A DNA stretch of 54,724 nt from the NCBI RefSeq assembly GCF_002251775.1, contig NZ_NOXX01000200.1, positions 1 through 54,724 on the forward strand, given 5' to 3'. The notes under the pieces are model-generated. The model had not been told where the DNA came from. It saw only the letters and a list, made by a program, of their open reading frames with translations, and made no database searches. This document shows, one piece after another, positions 27,282 to 34,665 of the stretch. Within the stretch, counting starts at the first letter, position 1. Each line of letters starts with the position of its first letter. This DNA comes from Flavobacterium aurantiibacter. Its GTDB lineage: Bacteria > Bacteroidota > Bacteroidia > Flavobacteriales > Flavobacteriaceae. The translations under genes and the position numbers were made by a program.

Positions 27282-27741
27282 CTTCTTTTTTCTCTGGAGT
27301 TGCAGCAGGCGCTTCCGTAGGCGTTGATGCAGGCTGCGGTGCCGCAACGGGCTGTGGAACAACAACCGACTGTTGTGGCGTCATTTGAGTTACCGTTGCT
27401 GGTGCTGGTGTTGCTGCTGGCTTTGGCTTGCTGTTAAGCGGCGCACCGACGGGTAAGTCGCAACGATGTCCCGGTTGTCCGTGCGGTGGATTCATACCTT
27501 TTGGAGTTTTTGCAACCGGTTGGTTAACTACAATTTGCTGTGGCTGTGCGGAAGTTGACTGCACGGCCGCAGGTTGAACTCCTGTAACAGGTGTTCCTAC
27601 GGGCACAGGCGTAACAGTGCCCGGAGCAGCCGTAGCTACTTTTGTTGTATCGGTTGTCGATGAGCTTTCTTGCGGTTGCAATTCTTTCTTACATGAAATA
27701 AAAGCGGCACCAAAAAGAAATATGTAAAAGTACTTTCGCAT
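27274..27741 (-). CDS. Pro/Thr/Ala-rich lipoprotein with a Cys/His-containing central motif
   Basis: A 155-residue lipoprotein: signal peptide MRKYFYIFLFGAAFISC with lipidated Cys17, then low-complexity Pro/Thr/Val/Gln linkers. In the middle stands a non-repetitive motif GMNPPHGQPGHRCDLPVGAP (about 82-101), which I recall as conserved in Flavobacteriia. Its two His and one Cys could bind a metal or haem-like ligand, but this is inference. The C terminus is acidic (PEKKEGE). The stop overlaps the GTG start of the frameshifted regulatory-domain gene (GTGAATAG), so the two are likely coupled. Confidence 0.75.
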   Translation of the reverse strand: MRKYFYIFLFGAAFISCKKELQPQESSSTTDTTKVATAAPGTVTPVPVGTPVTGVQPAAVQSTSAQPQQIVVNQPVAKTPKGMNPPHGQPGHRCDLPVGAPLNSKPKPAATPAPATVTQMTPQQSVVVPQPVAAPQPASTPTEAPAATPEKKEGE

Positions 27742-27907
27742 GTTGTATGTTTTAATTTTCGAAAATACACAATTAGCCGCTCATTTGAAATGAACGAATT
27801 AAAAATCGTGAATTCCATGCAAAATCTAGGATTCTATGTGACATCAATGCATGCCGACTTTGCATCGGAGTATCGAAATTTCAAATTTGATGCTCGTGAT
27901 AGGATTC

Positions 27908-28984
27908 TCAAGAAGTAATTTCCTTCGAGTAGTATTTCTTCCTAAAGAAAAACGCTACGTTAACCAATGCAATTAAGGCGGGTACTTCAACCAGCGGACC
28001 AATAACGCCGGCAAACGCTTGTTTACTTCCGATGCCAAAAACAGCCACCGCTACTGCTATCGCTAATTCAAAATTATTTCCCGTTGCGGTAAAGGCTATA
28101 GCTGTATTGCGCGAATAATCAACTTTCATCAGCAAACCAACAATAAAGCTCAGCAAGAACATCAGCGCGAAGTATACAACTAACGGAACGGCAATTTTCA
28201 GCACATCAAACGGAATAGCAACTATCGTTTCGCCTTTAAGGCTAAACATTAAAACGATGGTAAAAAGTAAAGCAATTAACGTGATTGGAGAAACTGCCGG
28301 AATGAATTTTCCAAAAAACCAGTCGCGACCTTTAACTTGTTGCAACACTTTTTGCGAAACAACGCCAAGTACAAACGGAATTCCCAAATAAATACCAATA
28401 CTTTCGGCAATTTCGGCAACCGAGATCTTCACAGAAACTGTGGGCAGTCCGAGCCAACTCGGAAAAATGGTCAAGAAAAAGTATGCGTAAAAGCTGTACG
28501 TAAATATTTGGAACAAACTGTTTAAGGCAATTAGTCCGGCGCCGTACTCCCGATTTCCTTCTGCCAAATCATTCCAAACCACAACCATCGCAATACAACG
28601 CGCTAAACCAATAAGTATCAGTCCGGTCATGTATTCGGGTTCGTCCTGTAAAAAAAAGTAGGCGAGTGTAAACATCAATAACGGACCCACGATCCAGTTC
28701 AGAAATAGCGAAATACTCAGCACCTTAACATTACTGAAAACGCTCTTCATTTTCGCGTATTCAACCTTGGCCAGCGGCGGATACATCATTAAAATCAGAC
28801 CGATTGCCAACGGAATGTTTGTAGTTCCCACACTATACGATTCGACGAGTTGCGGGATTTCTGGCGCAAATTTTCCGAGTACAACACCAATAAGCATTGC
28901 CAGGAAAATCCAAAGAGTTAGATAGCGATCCAAGAAGCTTAAACGCTTACGTGCTGCCGCGGGAGTGAAATTAGTGGCTGACAT
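27908..28984 (-). CDS. arsB: Arsenite efflux permease, ACR3 family
   Basis: Exports As(III) across the inner membrane. The 358-residue protein has about ten hydrophobic helices and ACR3 family stretches: LDRYLTLWIFLAMLIGVVLG, MMYPPLAKVEY, LIGLARCIAMVVVWNDLA (with the essential helix-4 Cys) and IAFTATGNNFELAIAVAV. The start at 28984 (MSATNFTPA) is preferred to 28996. It overlaps the arsC stop by 14 bases, so translation is coupled. It ends the ars operon; no terminator is visible. The symbol follows common use for this position; acr3 would also be correct. Confidence 0.93.
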   Translation of the reverse strand: MSATNFTPAAARKRLSFLDRYLTLWIFLAMLIGVVLGKFAPEIPQLVESYSVGTTNIPLAIGLILMMYPPLAKVEYAKMKSVFSNVKVLSISLFLNWIVGPLLMFTLAYFFLQDEPEYMTGLILIGLARCIAMVVVWNDLAEGNREYGAGLIALNSLFQIFTYSFYAYFFLTIFPSWLGLPTVSVKISVAEIAESIGIYLGIPFVLGVVSQKVLQQVKGRDWFFGKFIPAVSPITLIALLFTIVLMFSLKGETIVAIPFDVLKIAVPLVVYFALMFLLSFIVGLLMKVDYSRNTAIAFTATGNNFELAIAVAVAVFGIGSKQAFAGVIGPLVEVPALIALVNVAFFFRKKYYSKEITS

Positions 28985-29390
28985 GTGCGGTAACAAAATT
29001 CCGACAGTAGTCTTTTATCTGATCGCGAACGCTGCGAAATTCCTGCATGATTTCTTCTTCGGTGCCTGTAGCTTTCGCCGGATCGGGGAAGTTGTGGTGA
29101 AATTTTTGTGCACGCGACGGGAAAAACGGACAACGTTCCTTGGCGCTGTCGCAAACGGTAATAACCAAGTCAAAATCAATTTGTGCGTATTCGTCGATGT
29201 GATTCGAGGTATGTTGCGAAATATCGATACCGTCTTCGGCCATTATGGCAATAGCTTTCGGATTTACGCCGTGCGTTTCAACACCAGCGCTGTAAACTTC
29301 TGCAGTTCCGTGAGCAAAATGATTTAAATAGCCGTGAGCAATCTGACTCCGACAGCTGTTTCCCGTACAAAGAACTAGGATTTTTTTCAT
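28971..29390 (-). CDS. arsC: Arsenate reductase, thioredoxin-linked low-molecular-weight phosphatase type
   Basis: Reduces As(V) to As(III), which is then exported by the neighbouring ACR3. The 139-residue protein has the LMW-PTP P-loop CTGNSCR (Cys8-x5-Arg14), the redox pair Cys80 and Cys87 in VCDSAKERCPFF, and FPDPA with the general-acid Asp104. These three elements identify the thioredoxin-dependent (Gram-positive/pI258-like) class rather than the glutaredoxin class. It lies 10 bp after the DUF6428 gene and overlaps ACR3. Confidence 0.95.
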   Translation of the reverse strand: MKKILVLCTGNSCRSQIAHGYLNHFAHGTAEVYSAGVETHGVNPKAIAIMAEDGIDISQHTSNHIDEYAQIDFDLVITVCDSAKERCPFFPSRAQKFHHNFPDPAKATGTEEEIMQEFRSVRDQIKDYCRNFVTAHVSH

Positions 29391-29400
29391 GGTAAAATAG

Positions 29401-29868
29401 TTAAATACAACAGTTGCCGTCTGGCGTGCAACAAGGTTCGTTAGCCGTTATCGTGTTTAAAGCGCGCTTTTGTTTCGGAATGCCACAGTTGTCGAGCGCT
29501 AAGCAGTTCGTTTGTTTTGGAATTAGGGTAAACGCGCTACCGGTGAAATCGATGCCGTATTTCCCGATTGTTTCACCTTGGTACTCTACCTCAATGTCGA
29601 GCGCATCAAGTGCGAAATGTTTCTCCGAGTGCGTAATAATTTGCAATAGTTTTTCGGGCGTGAGCCGGTGCTCGGTATCGTTTGCAACCCAAAGTTGAAA
29701 GTTGGCGTGCGACTCGGTGCGAACCGTTCCGCCGCAGTCGATAAAATGTTTTGTAGTTATGCCGAGTTCTGTGATGTGTAAGTGCTCGGGAATGGCGTTG
29801 CCGTTTGGGGTTTTAAAACCAAGTTCGGGTAACTGGGTTAAGATTTCTTTGAAATTTTGAATAGTCAT
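29401..29868 (-). CDS. DUF6428 family protein of the ars operon
   Basis: A 155-residue soluble protein whose body (FKEILTQLPELGFKTPNG, VPEHLHITE-like AIPEHLHITELGI, FQLWVANDTEHRL) matches the DUF6428 family found next to arsR in Bacteroidota. It has eight Cys in all, with CLALDNCGIPK and a C-terminal tail CCTPDGNCC that looks suited to bind arsenite or another thiophilic metal. It lies between arsR and arsC with short gaps, so co-expression is sure. A chaperone or sensor role is inference; no biochemical function is known to me. Confidence 0.85.
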   Translation of the reverse strand: MTIQNFKEILTQLPELGFKTPNGNAIPEHLHITELGITTKHFIDCGGTVRTESHANFQLWVANDTEHRLTPEKLLQIITHSEKHFALDALDIEVEYQGETIGKYGIDFTGSAFTLIPKQTNCLALDNCGIPKQKRALNTITANEPCCTPDGNCCI

Positions 29869-29883
29869 AGCAACAATTTTTAA

Positions 29884-30216
29884 TTACGGACAGCAGGTAT
29901 TTGCGTTGTCGTTTGCGTTAGAAAAGATGTTTAGGTAGGCCTTAAATTTGTTGAAAACCTCGTGATTTATGCAGTAGCAAACGGCATTTCCGTCGATGTT
30001 TCCTTTAATGAGTTTGGCGTTTTTAAGTTCTTTCAGATGTTGAGAAATGGTGGCTTGAGCCAGGGGTAGTTCGGTAACAAGATCGCCACAAATGCAGCTA
30101 TTAACTTTGGCAAGATGGTCTAGAATGGCAATTCTAGCGGGGTTTCCGAGTGCTTTTGCGATATCGGCGAGTTCGTTTTGTGCGTCTGTGAAGTACGCTG
30201 CTTTGGTAATTCCCAT
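29884..30216 (-). CDS. arsR: ArsR family metalloregulator
   Basis: Repressor of the ars operon that releases DNA on binding As(III). The 110-residue protein has a winged HTH (PLAQATISQHLKELKNAKLI) and the metal-binding Cys41-x-Cys43 in SCICGDLV, as in the ELCVCDL motif. More Cys (CYC at 83-85 and CC near the end) could form a second site. The start at 30216 (MGITKAAYF) was chosen over 30237 because the latter lies inside the operator palindrome. First gene of the operon arsR/DUF6428/arsC/ACR3. Confidence 0.93.
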   Translation of the reverse strand: MGITKAAYFTDAQNELADIAKALGNPARIAILDHLAKVNSCICGDLVTELPLAQATISQHLKELKNAKLIKGNIDGNAVCYCINHEVFNKFKAYLNIFSNANDNANTCCP

Positions 30217-30228
30217 CGTTATATTTAT

Positions 30229-30248
30229 ATATCGCAATATTACGATAT
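30229..30248. promoter_or_regulatory. Probable ArsR operator
   Basis: The 20-bp sequence ATATCGCAATATTACGATAT is a near-perfect palindrome (one mismatched pair) 13 bp before arsR. On the minus strand a CAAAGTATA (TATACTTTG, near -7 consensus) lies just upstream at 30255-30263, so the site would cover the transcription start. Confidence 0.75.
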
Positions 30249-30792
30249 GCTTTTCAAAGTATAGTTTCGCAGGGGTTAAATTTTTTAGATTTCGAGATTG
30301 AAAGATTTGAAAATTATCTTGTCGGAATTAAGTAATAAACGACAGTGCGACATAGAAATGTTTGCTAGGACGCTTCAGGTAAGGCTTTTAGATCGTTTGA
30401 GAGATATTTTTCTATACAGTTCTTAAAGCGGACCATTTAAACGGTTACCTTCGTTGTTGTTGTTTTGAGATTCCTTTGCATTTTGAAGGAAATAAGCCTA
30501 TCATAATTATTAGATTTGAAAATTAGTTCAGTAGAAAAATGTTCCGTAACTGTGCTGTGCTAAATTCTTTTGCCTTTTTCTGACTCAAAAACAGCCTTTT
30601 ATCTTTTGTATGTTTTTGCAGATACAATCGCTGTTATTTTACTGATTAACTGACTTCTTATTCCAATTTTTATATCGAGCTTACGTTGAACAAAGCCGAG
30701 TTGGTACTAACTTGGTGGAGCAGGAACTGTACGGTCAGATTTGTTTGCGCAAATTTCGAATCGACGCAATTACCTTTTAGGTTTAGATCGAA
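30249..30792. other. Long AT-rich non-coding spacer between ars and hip operons
   Basis: No frame of credible length or family is present on either strand. A GTAC-centred imperfect palindrome near 30698-30711 is the only structure seen. It may be remnant DNA left by insertion of the flanking accessory operons. Confidence 0.5.
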
Positions 30793-30940
30793 TTTTTATA
30801 CCATAAATAGCATAAAAGTAAGTTGAGAATCTATATTTACACTATAAAAGGTATAAAAAATATGATTTGTATAAAAATTATACCTTTTGTGGTATTTTTA
30901 AACGATAAAATGATATTTTTGTAGTTGAAAAGGTATAAAA
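30793..30940. promoter_or_regulatory. Operator array and promoter of the hip operon
   Basis: Four copies of a GGTATAA-type site occur: 30793-30802 (reverse), 30846-30858, 30878-30888 (reverse) and 30928-30940. The second and fourth are identical 13-mers (AAAAGGTATAAAA), and the last touches the hipB ATG. The third forms an inverted pair with GGTAT at 30891-30895. A -7 box TATTTTTG lies at 30914-30921, with TTTG at 30886-30889 as possible -33 inside the third site. This layout fits autorepression by the HTH protein. Confidence 0.7.
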
Positions 30941-31177
30941 ATGAAAGAAAATCTGACGCCTTTGAGTAAGCATATCAAAATAAAGCGAAAGCAAAACAGG
31001 TTGACGCAGCCCGAACTAGCGTTAAAAGCGGGAGTAGGCTTGCGTTTTGTGCGCGATTTAGAACAAGGAAAAACAACCTTACGAATAGATAAAGTGAACG
31101 ACGTGTTGCGATTGTTCGGCGAAACCTTGGGTCCAGTTGCACTTGATCGCGATTTATTGTTGAAACAAGATGCATAG
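30941..31177 (+). CDS. XRE-family HTH antitoxin/repressor, HipB-like
   Basis: A 78-residue DNA-binding protein with a Cro/CI-type HTH (about 8-62; LTQPELALKAGVGLRFVRDL, EQGKTTLRIDKVNDVLRLFG). In Hip systems this protein represses the operon and binds the kinase toxin. Its stop overlaps the next start by eight bases (ATGCATAG), so translation is coupled. The GGTATAA array directly upstream is its likely target. Length fits HipB-type antitoxins of the split HipA systems. Confidence 0.88.
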   Translation: MKENLTPLSKHIKIKRKQNRLTQPELALKAGVGLRFVRDLEQGKTTLRIDKVNDVLRLFGETLGPVALDRDLLLKQDA

Positions 31178-31496
31178 AAAAGCAAACATCTTTGTAAAAG
31201 GAGTTTATTGTGGCTACTTGCTTGAAAACGAGCGCGGCTACACGTTTGCTTATGATGCTTCTTACTTGACGAATCCGGCAGCAACGGCAGTAAGCGTGAC
31301 TTTACCTTTACAAAAAGAACCATACAACAGCAAAACCTTATTCGCATTTTTTGACGGATTGATACCCGAAGGTTGGTTGCTTGATTTGGCAGAAAGAAAC
31401 TGGAAAATAAATTACCGCGATCGGATGGGATTGCTTTTAGCGTGTTGCAAAGACAGCATTGGTGCAGTTAGCGTTTTAGAACATGAAGAACTATAA
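31170..31496 (+). CDS. HipA N-terminal subdomain protein (HipS-like)
   Basis: A 108-residue protein equal to the small N-subdomain 1 of HipA: KANIFVKGVYCGYLLENERG, then AVSVTLPLQKEPYNSK and the family signature LFAFFDGLIPEGWLL. As a separate gene it corresponds to HipS of the three-gene HipBST type, where HipS rather than HipB neutralises the kinase. It overlaps hipB by 8 bases and the kinase gene by 14, so stoichiometry is likely controlled by coupling. The function here is inferred from family and gene order. Confidence 0.85.
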   Translation: MHRKANIFVKGVYCGYLLENERGYTFAYDASYLTNPAATAVSVTLPLQKEPYNSKTLFAFFDGLIPEGWLLDLAERNWKINYRDRMGLLLACCKDSIGAVSVLEHEEL

Positions 31497-32508
31497 AAAG
31501 AAATATTTAGAGCGAAGTTCGGCAGCAGTAAATCTGGTGCAAGAACCGCCTGCTTTTTATGGAACGCGCTGTTTGCATTGTTACGAACCGCTAAACGAAG
31601 GCAACGCAACAGTACATCAAGCGTGCAATAAACGCTTTTACGGACAGTTAAAAACACCCGAATTGCACTATGGTTTAGCCGATTTACAAGAACTTGCCAC
31701 ACAAGTAATCCAAAGTCAGATGGCTGTTACCGGAGTTCAAGCTAAAGTATCGTTGAGTTTGTATCGAAAAGCCTCGAAAAATCTAACTAAAAAGTTAACA
31801 ATCGTTGGTTTGTACGGTGATTATATACTTAAACCACCGTCGGAGTTTTACCCGCAACTGCCCGAGTTGGAAAGCGTAAGTATGCACATGGCGCAGGTTT
31901 GTGGTTTGCAAGTGGTTCCGCACAGCTTGTTGTATTTGCAAGATGGCACGTTGTGTTACATCACGAAACGCGTTGATCGATCCCGAAACGAAAAGTTGCA
32001 TATGGAAGATATGTGCCAGCTTAGCGAGCGACTTACCGAGGACAAGTACAAAGGGAGTCATGAACAAGTTGCAAAGTTAATCTTGAAGCACTCGAGTTCG
32101 CCGCTGTTGGATGTAGGTAATTTCTTTGAGCTGGTTTTGTTTAGTTTTTTTACCGGGAACGCCGATATGCATTTGAAAAACTTTTCGCTGCTCGAGAAGC
32201 CTGGGCATGGTTTAGTGCTTGCTCCGGCCTACGATTTAGTTCCAACGGCTTTGGTAAATCCGGTTGATACCGAAGAGTTGGCACTGACCTTAAACGCGAA
32301 AAAGCGAAAATTAGCCTACAAAGATTTTTGTGCCGCGTTTGAAAATTGCGGATTGAGTAAACGATACTTAGACAATACCTTAGACTTGTTTGTGTACGCA
32401 AAACCCGAAATGCTCGACGTATTGAAAAAGAGTTTTGTATCAGCCGAATACCAGCAACGTTATCGGGCGTTGATCGATAGTAGATACAAGCAATTGGGTT
32501 TGGTTTAA
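31483..32508 (+). CDS. HipA-family serine/threonine kinase toxin (HipT-like) with Cys/His motif
   Basis: A 341-residue kinase lacking the HipA N-subdomain, which is encoded by the gene before. Visible motifs are a glycine-rich loop AVTGVQAK (81-88), ATP-contact Lys117 in YILKPP, catalytic Asp228 and Asn233 in GNADMHLKN, and metal-binding Asp251 in APAYDL. In HipA and HipT a Ser just before this loop is autophosphorylated; here that position is Ala81, and Thr83 sits at the second position. The N-terminal segment has Cys30-x2-Cys33 ... His45-x2-Cys48, a possible zinc knuckle. The target is unknown (tRNA synthetases in known cases). Confidence 0.88.
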   Translation: MKNYKKKYLERSSAAVNLVQEPPAFYGTRCLHCYEPLNEGNATVHQACNKRFYGQLKTPELHYGLADLQELATQVIQSQMAVTGVQAKVSLSLYRKASKNLTKKLTIVGLYGDYILKPPSEFYPQLPELESVSMHMAQVCGLQVVPHSLLYLQDGTLCYITKRVDRSRNEKLHMEDMCQLSERLTEDKYKGSHEQVAKLILKHSSSPLLDVGNFFELVLFSFFTGNADMHLKNFSLLEKPGHGLVLAPAYDLVPTALVNPVDTEELALTLNAKKRKLAYKDFCAAFENCGLSKRYLDNTLDLFVYAKPEMLDVLKKSFVSAEYQQRYRALIDSRYKQLGLV

Positions 32509-32603
32509 AAAAAGATTTGCAAGTGGTGAAAAAACCCAAAAAATTTGCCGAAATATCACAATAAGTTGTGAATAGTTCAAGCAAAAAGCCCGTAATTAAT
32601 GAA

Positions 32604-32611
32604 TATATTTG
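32604..32611 (+). promoter_or_regulatory. -7 promoter box, probably for lepA
   Basis: TATATTTG fits TAnnTTTG. It lies 187 bp before the lepA ATG, so the leader would include the hairpin repeat at 32712-32784. Confidence 0.5.
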
Positions 32612-32687
32612 CACGATTTTCGGTAACGATTTTTCGCGTTAAGGATTACCTTGCGGTCAATTCGGCTGTAGCCTCGGGTGAAGCGGC

Positions 32688-32709
32688 AGCCCCCGATGAA
32701 AGAGGGGCT
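32688..32709 (+). repeat. Short hairpin next to repeat copy C
   Basis: AGCCCC (32688-32693) pairs with GGGGCT (32704-32709) across a 10-base loop. It sits just before the hairpin repeat in the lepA leader. Confidence 0.45.
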
Positions 32710-32711
32710 AT

Positions 32712-32784
32712 AGCGGAAAGCCTGACGGCGCGGACGCACAAACATCTTCCGACGCACTAATTTCGCGCCGGAACGCCCAAAAAA
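32712..32784 (+). repeat. 73-bp hairpin repeat, copy C
   Basis: Left end AGCGGAAAGCCTGA, left arm CGGCGCG (32726-32732), right arm CGCGCCG (32764-32770), right end GGAACGCCCAAAAAA. Same length and layout as copy A at 13996-14068, but with a different, compensating arm sequence. Confidence 0.7.
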
Positions 32785-32798
32785 GAAAGAAAAAGCAA

Positions 32799-34595
32799 AT
32801 GAAGAACATCAGAAATTTTTGCATTATCGCGCATATCGATCACGGTAAAAGTACTTTAGCCGACCGGCTGCTGAGTGCTACGCAAACAGTTTCGGCACGA
32901 GAAGAGAAAGCGCAGTTGTTAGACAATATGGATTTGGAGCGCGAGCGCGGGATTACCATTAAGAGTCACGCGATTCAAATGGAATATACCTACAAGGGCG
33001 AGAAATACATCTTGAATTTAATTGATACACCGGGACACGTAGATTTTTCCTACGAAGTATCGCGTTCGATTGCCGCTTGCGAAGGCGCTTTACTTATTGT
33101 AGATGCCGCGCAAAGCATTCAGGCACAAACCATTTCGAACCTGTATCTCGCCTTGGAAAACGACTTGGAAATTATTCCGGTTTTGAACAAAATTGATTTA
33201 CCGAGTGCGAATCCCGAAGAAGTTAGCGATGATATTGTTGACTTGCTAGGTTGTAAGCACGACGAAATTATTCCTGCCTCCGGAAAAACCGGTTTGGGCG
33301 TAGAACAAATTTTAGCAGCCATCATCGAGCGCATTCCGCCGCCGAAAGGAGCTGAAGATGAGCCATTACAGGCGTTAATTTTCGATTCGCACTACAATCC
33401 GTTTCGCGGTATTGAAGTTATTTTCCGCGTGAATAACGGCGTTATCAAGAAAGGCCAGAAGATTAAATTCATGGCCACGGGCAAGGAATATTTTGCCGAT
33501 GAGGTTGGAACGCTTAAACTCAACCAAGTTCCGAAACAGCAAATTGGCGCCGGCGATGTGGGCTATTTGATTTCGGGAATTAAGGAAGCGAAAGAAGTAA
33601 AAGTAGGTGATACAATTACCGATGCTTTGAACCCAACTCAGGAAATGATTACCGGTTTTGAAGATGTAAAGCCGATGGTTTTCGCCGGAATTTATCCGGT
33701 TGAAACTGAAGATTACGAAGATTTGCGCGCCAGTATGGAAAAGCTGCAACTAAACGATGCTTCGCTGGTATTTCAGGCGGAGAGTTCGGCTGCACTTGGC
33801 TTCGGATTCCGTTGCGGGTTTTTGGGTATGTTGCACATGGAAATCATCCAAGAACGTTTAGAGCGCGAGTTTAACCAAACGGTTATTACTACAGTACCTA
33901 ACGTAAGTTATTACGCATACACCAAGAAAGATCCGGATGCGGCATTTATCGTAAATAATCCGAGTGATTTGCCCGAGCCGTCGCGCTTGGATCGAGTTGA
34001 AGAGCCATACATTAAAGCAACGGTGATTACCAAAAGCGATTTCGTAGGCCAGGTAATGAGTTTGTGTATTGAAAAACGCGGACAAATTACCAACCAAACC
34101 TATTTGACTCCGGAGCGTGTTGAATTAAATTTCGATATGCCCTTGGCGGAGATTGTTTTCGATTTTTACGATCGTTTAAAGACCGTTTCAAAAGGGTACG
34201 CTTCGTTTGATTACCATCCGATTGGTATGCGACAGTCGCGTTTAGTGCGATTAGACGTATTGCTAAACGGACAAAATGTCGATGCACTTTCGGCCTTAAT
34301 TCACGAAGACAACGCGTACAACATAGGTAAAAAAATGTGTGAGAAGTTGCGCGAATTGATTCCGCGTCAGCAGTTTGATATTCCGATTCAGGCGGCTATT
34401 GGGGCGAAGATTATTGCACGCGAAACTATTAAAGCACTGAGAAAAGACGTAACGGCAAAATGTTACGGTGGCGATATTTCGCGTAAACGTAAACTGTTAG
34501 AGAAGCAAAAAGCAGGTAAAAAACGCATGAGACAAGTTGGTAATGTAGAGATTCCGCAATCGGCGTTTATGGCAGTTTTGAAACTGAACGATTAG
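32799..34595 (+). CDS. lepA: Elongation factor 4 (back-translocase LepA)
   Basis: Ribosomal GTPase acting on stalled or mis-translocated ribosomes. The 598-residue protein starts at [20 protein letters not shown] (G1), then [11 protein letters not shown] (G2), [15 protein letters not shown] (G3) and NKIDLP (G4), followed by the LepA-specific C-terminal domain ([40 protein letters not shown]). Length is normal. It is followed by a perfect bidirectional terminator and preceded by an unusually long leader containing repeat DNA. Confidence 0.97.
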   Translation: MKNIRNFCIIAHIDHGKSTLADRLLSATQTVSAREEKAQLLDNMDLERERGITIKSHAIQMEYTYKGEKYILNLIDTPGHVDFSYEVSRSIAACEGALLIVDAAQSIQAQTISNLYLALENDLEIIPVLNKIDLPSANPEEVSDDIVDLLGCKHDEIIPASGKTGLGVEQILAAIIERIPPPKGAEDEPLQALIFDSHYNPFRGIEVIFRVNNGVIKKGQKIKFMATGKEYFADEVGTLKLNQVPKQQIGAGDVGYLISGIKEAKEVKVGDTITDALNPTQEMITGFEDVKPMVFAGIYPVETEDYEDLRASMEKLQLNDASLVFQAESSAALGFGFRCGFLGMLHMEIIQERLEREFNQTVITTVPNVSYYAYTKKDPDAAFIVNNPSDLPEPSRLDRVEEPYIKATVITKSDFVGQVMSLCIEKRGQITNQTYLTPERVELNFDMPLAEIVFDFYDRLKTVSKGYASFDYHPIGMRQSRLVRLDVLLNGQNVDALSALIHEDNAYNIGKKMCEKLRELIPRQQFDIPIQAAIGAKIIARETIKALRKDVTAKCYGGDISRKRKLLEKQKAGKKRMRQVGNVEIPQSAFMAVLKLND

Positions 34596-34616
34596 ATTTT
34601 AACTGTGTTAGAAAAT

Positions 34617-34647
34617 AAAAACCGCCTCAATATTGAGGCGGTTTTTT
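34617..34647 (+). terminator. Bidirectional Rho-independent terminator between lepA and the ABC permease gene
   Basis: The core CCGCCTCAATATTGAGGCGG (34622-34641) is a perfect 20-bp palindrome flanked by A and T runs, so it serves both convergent genes. Confidence 0.9.
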
Positions 34648-34665
34648 AGTTTCGAAGATTTTATT

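Noticed and set aside
27790..27918. 42-codon plus-strand frame with protein-like composition (starts MNELKIVNSMQNL)
   Set aside because: Overlaps the 3' end of the ACR3 gene by 11 bases, has no promoter or terminator and no known family. Kept only as a note.
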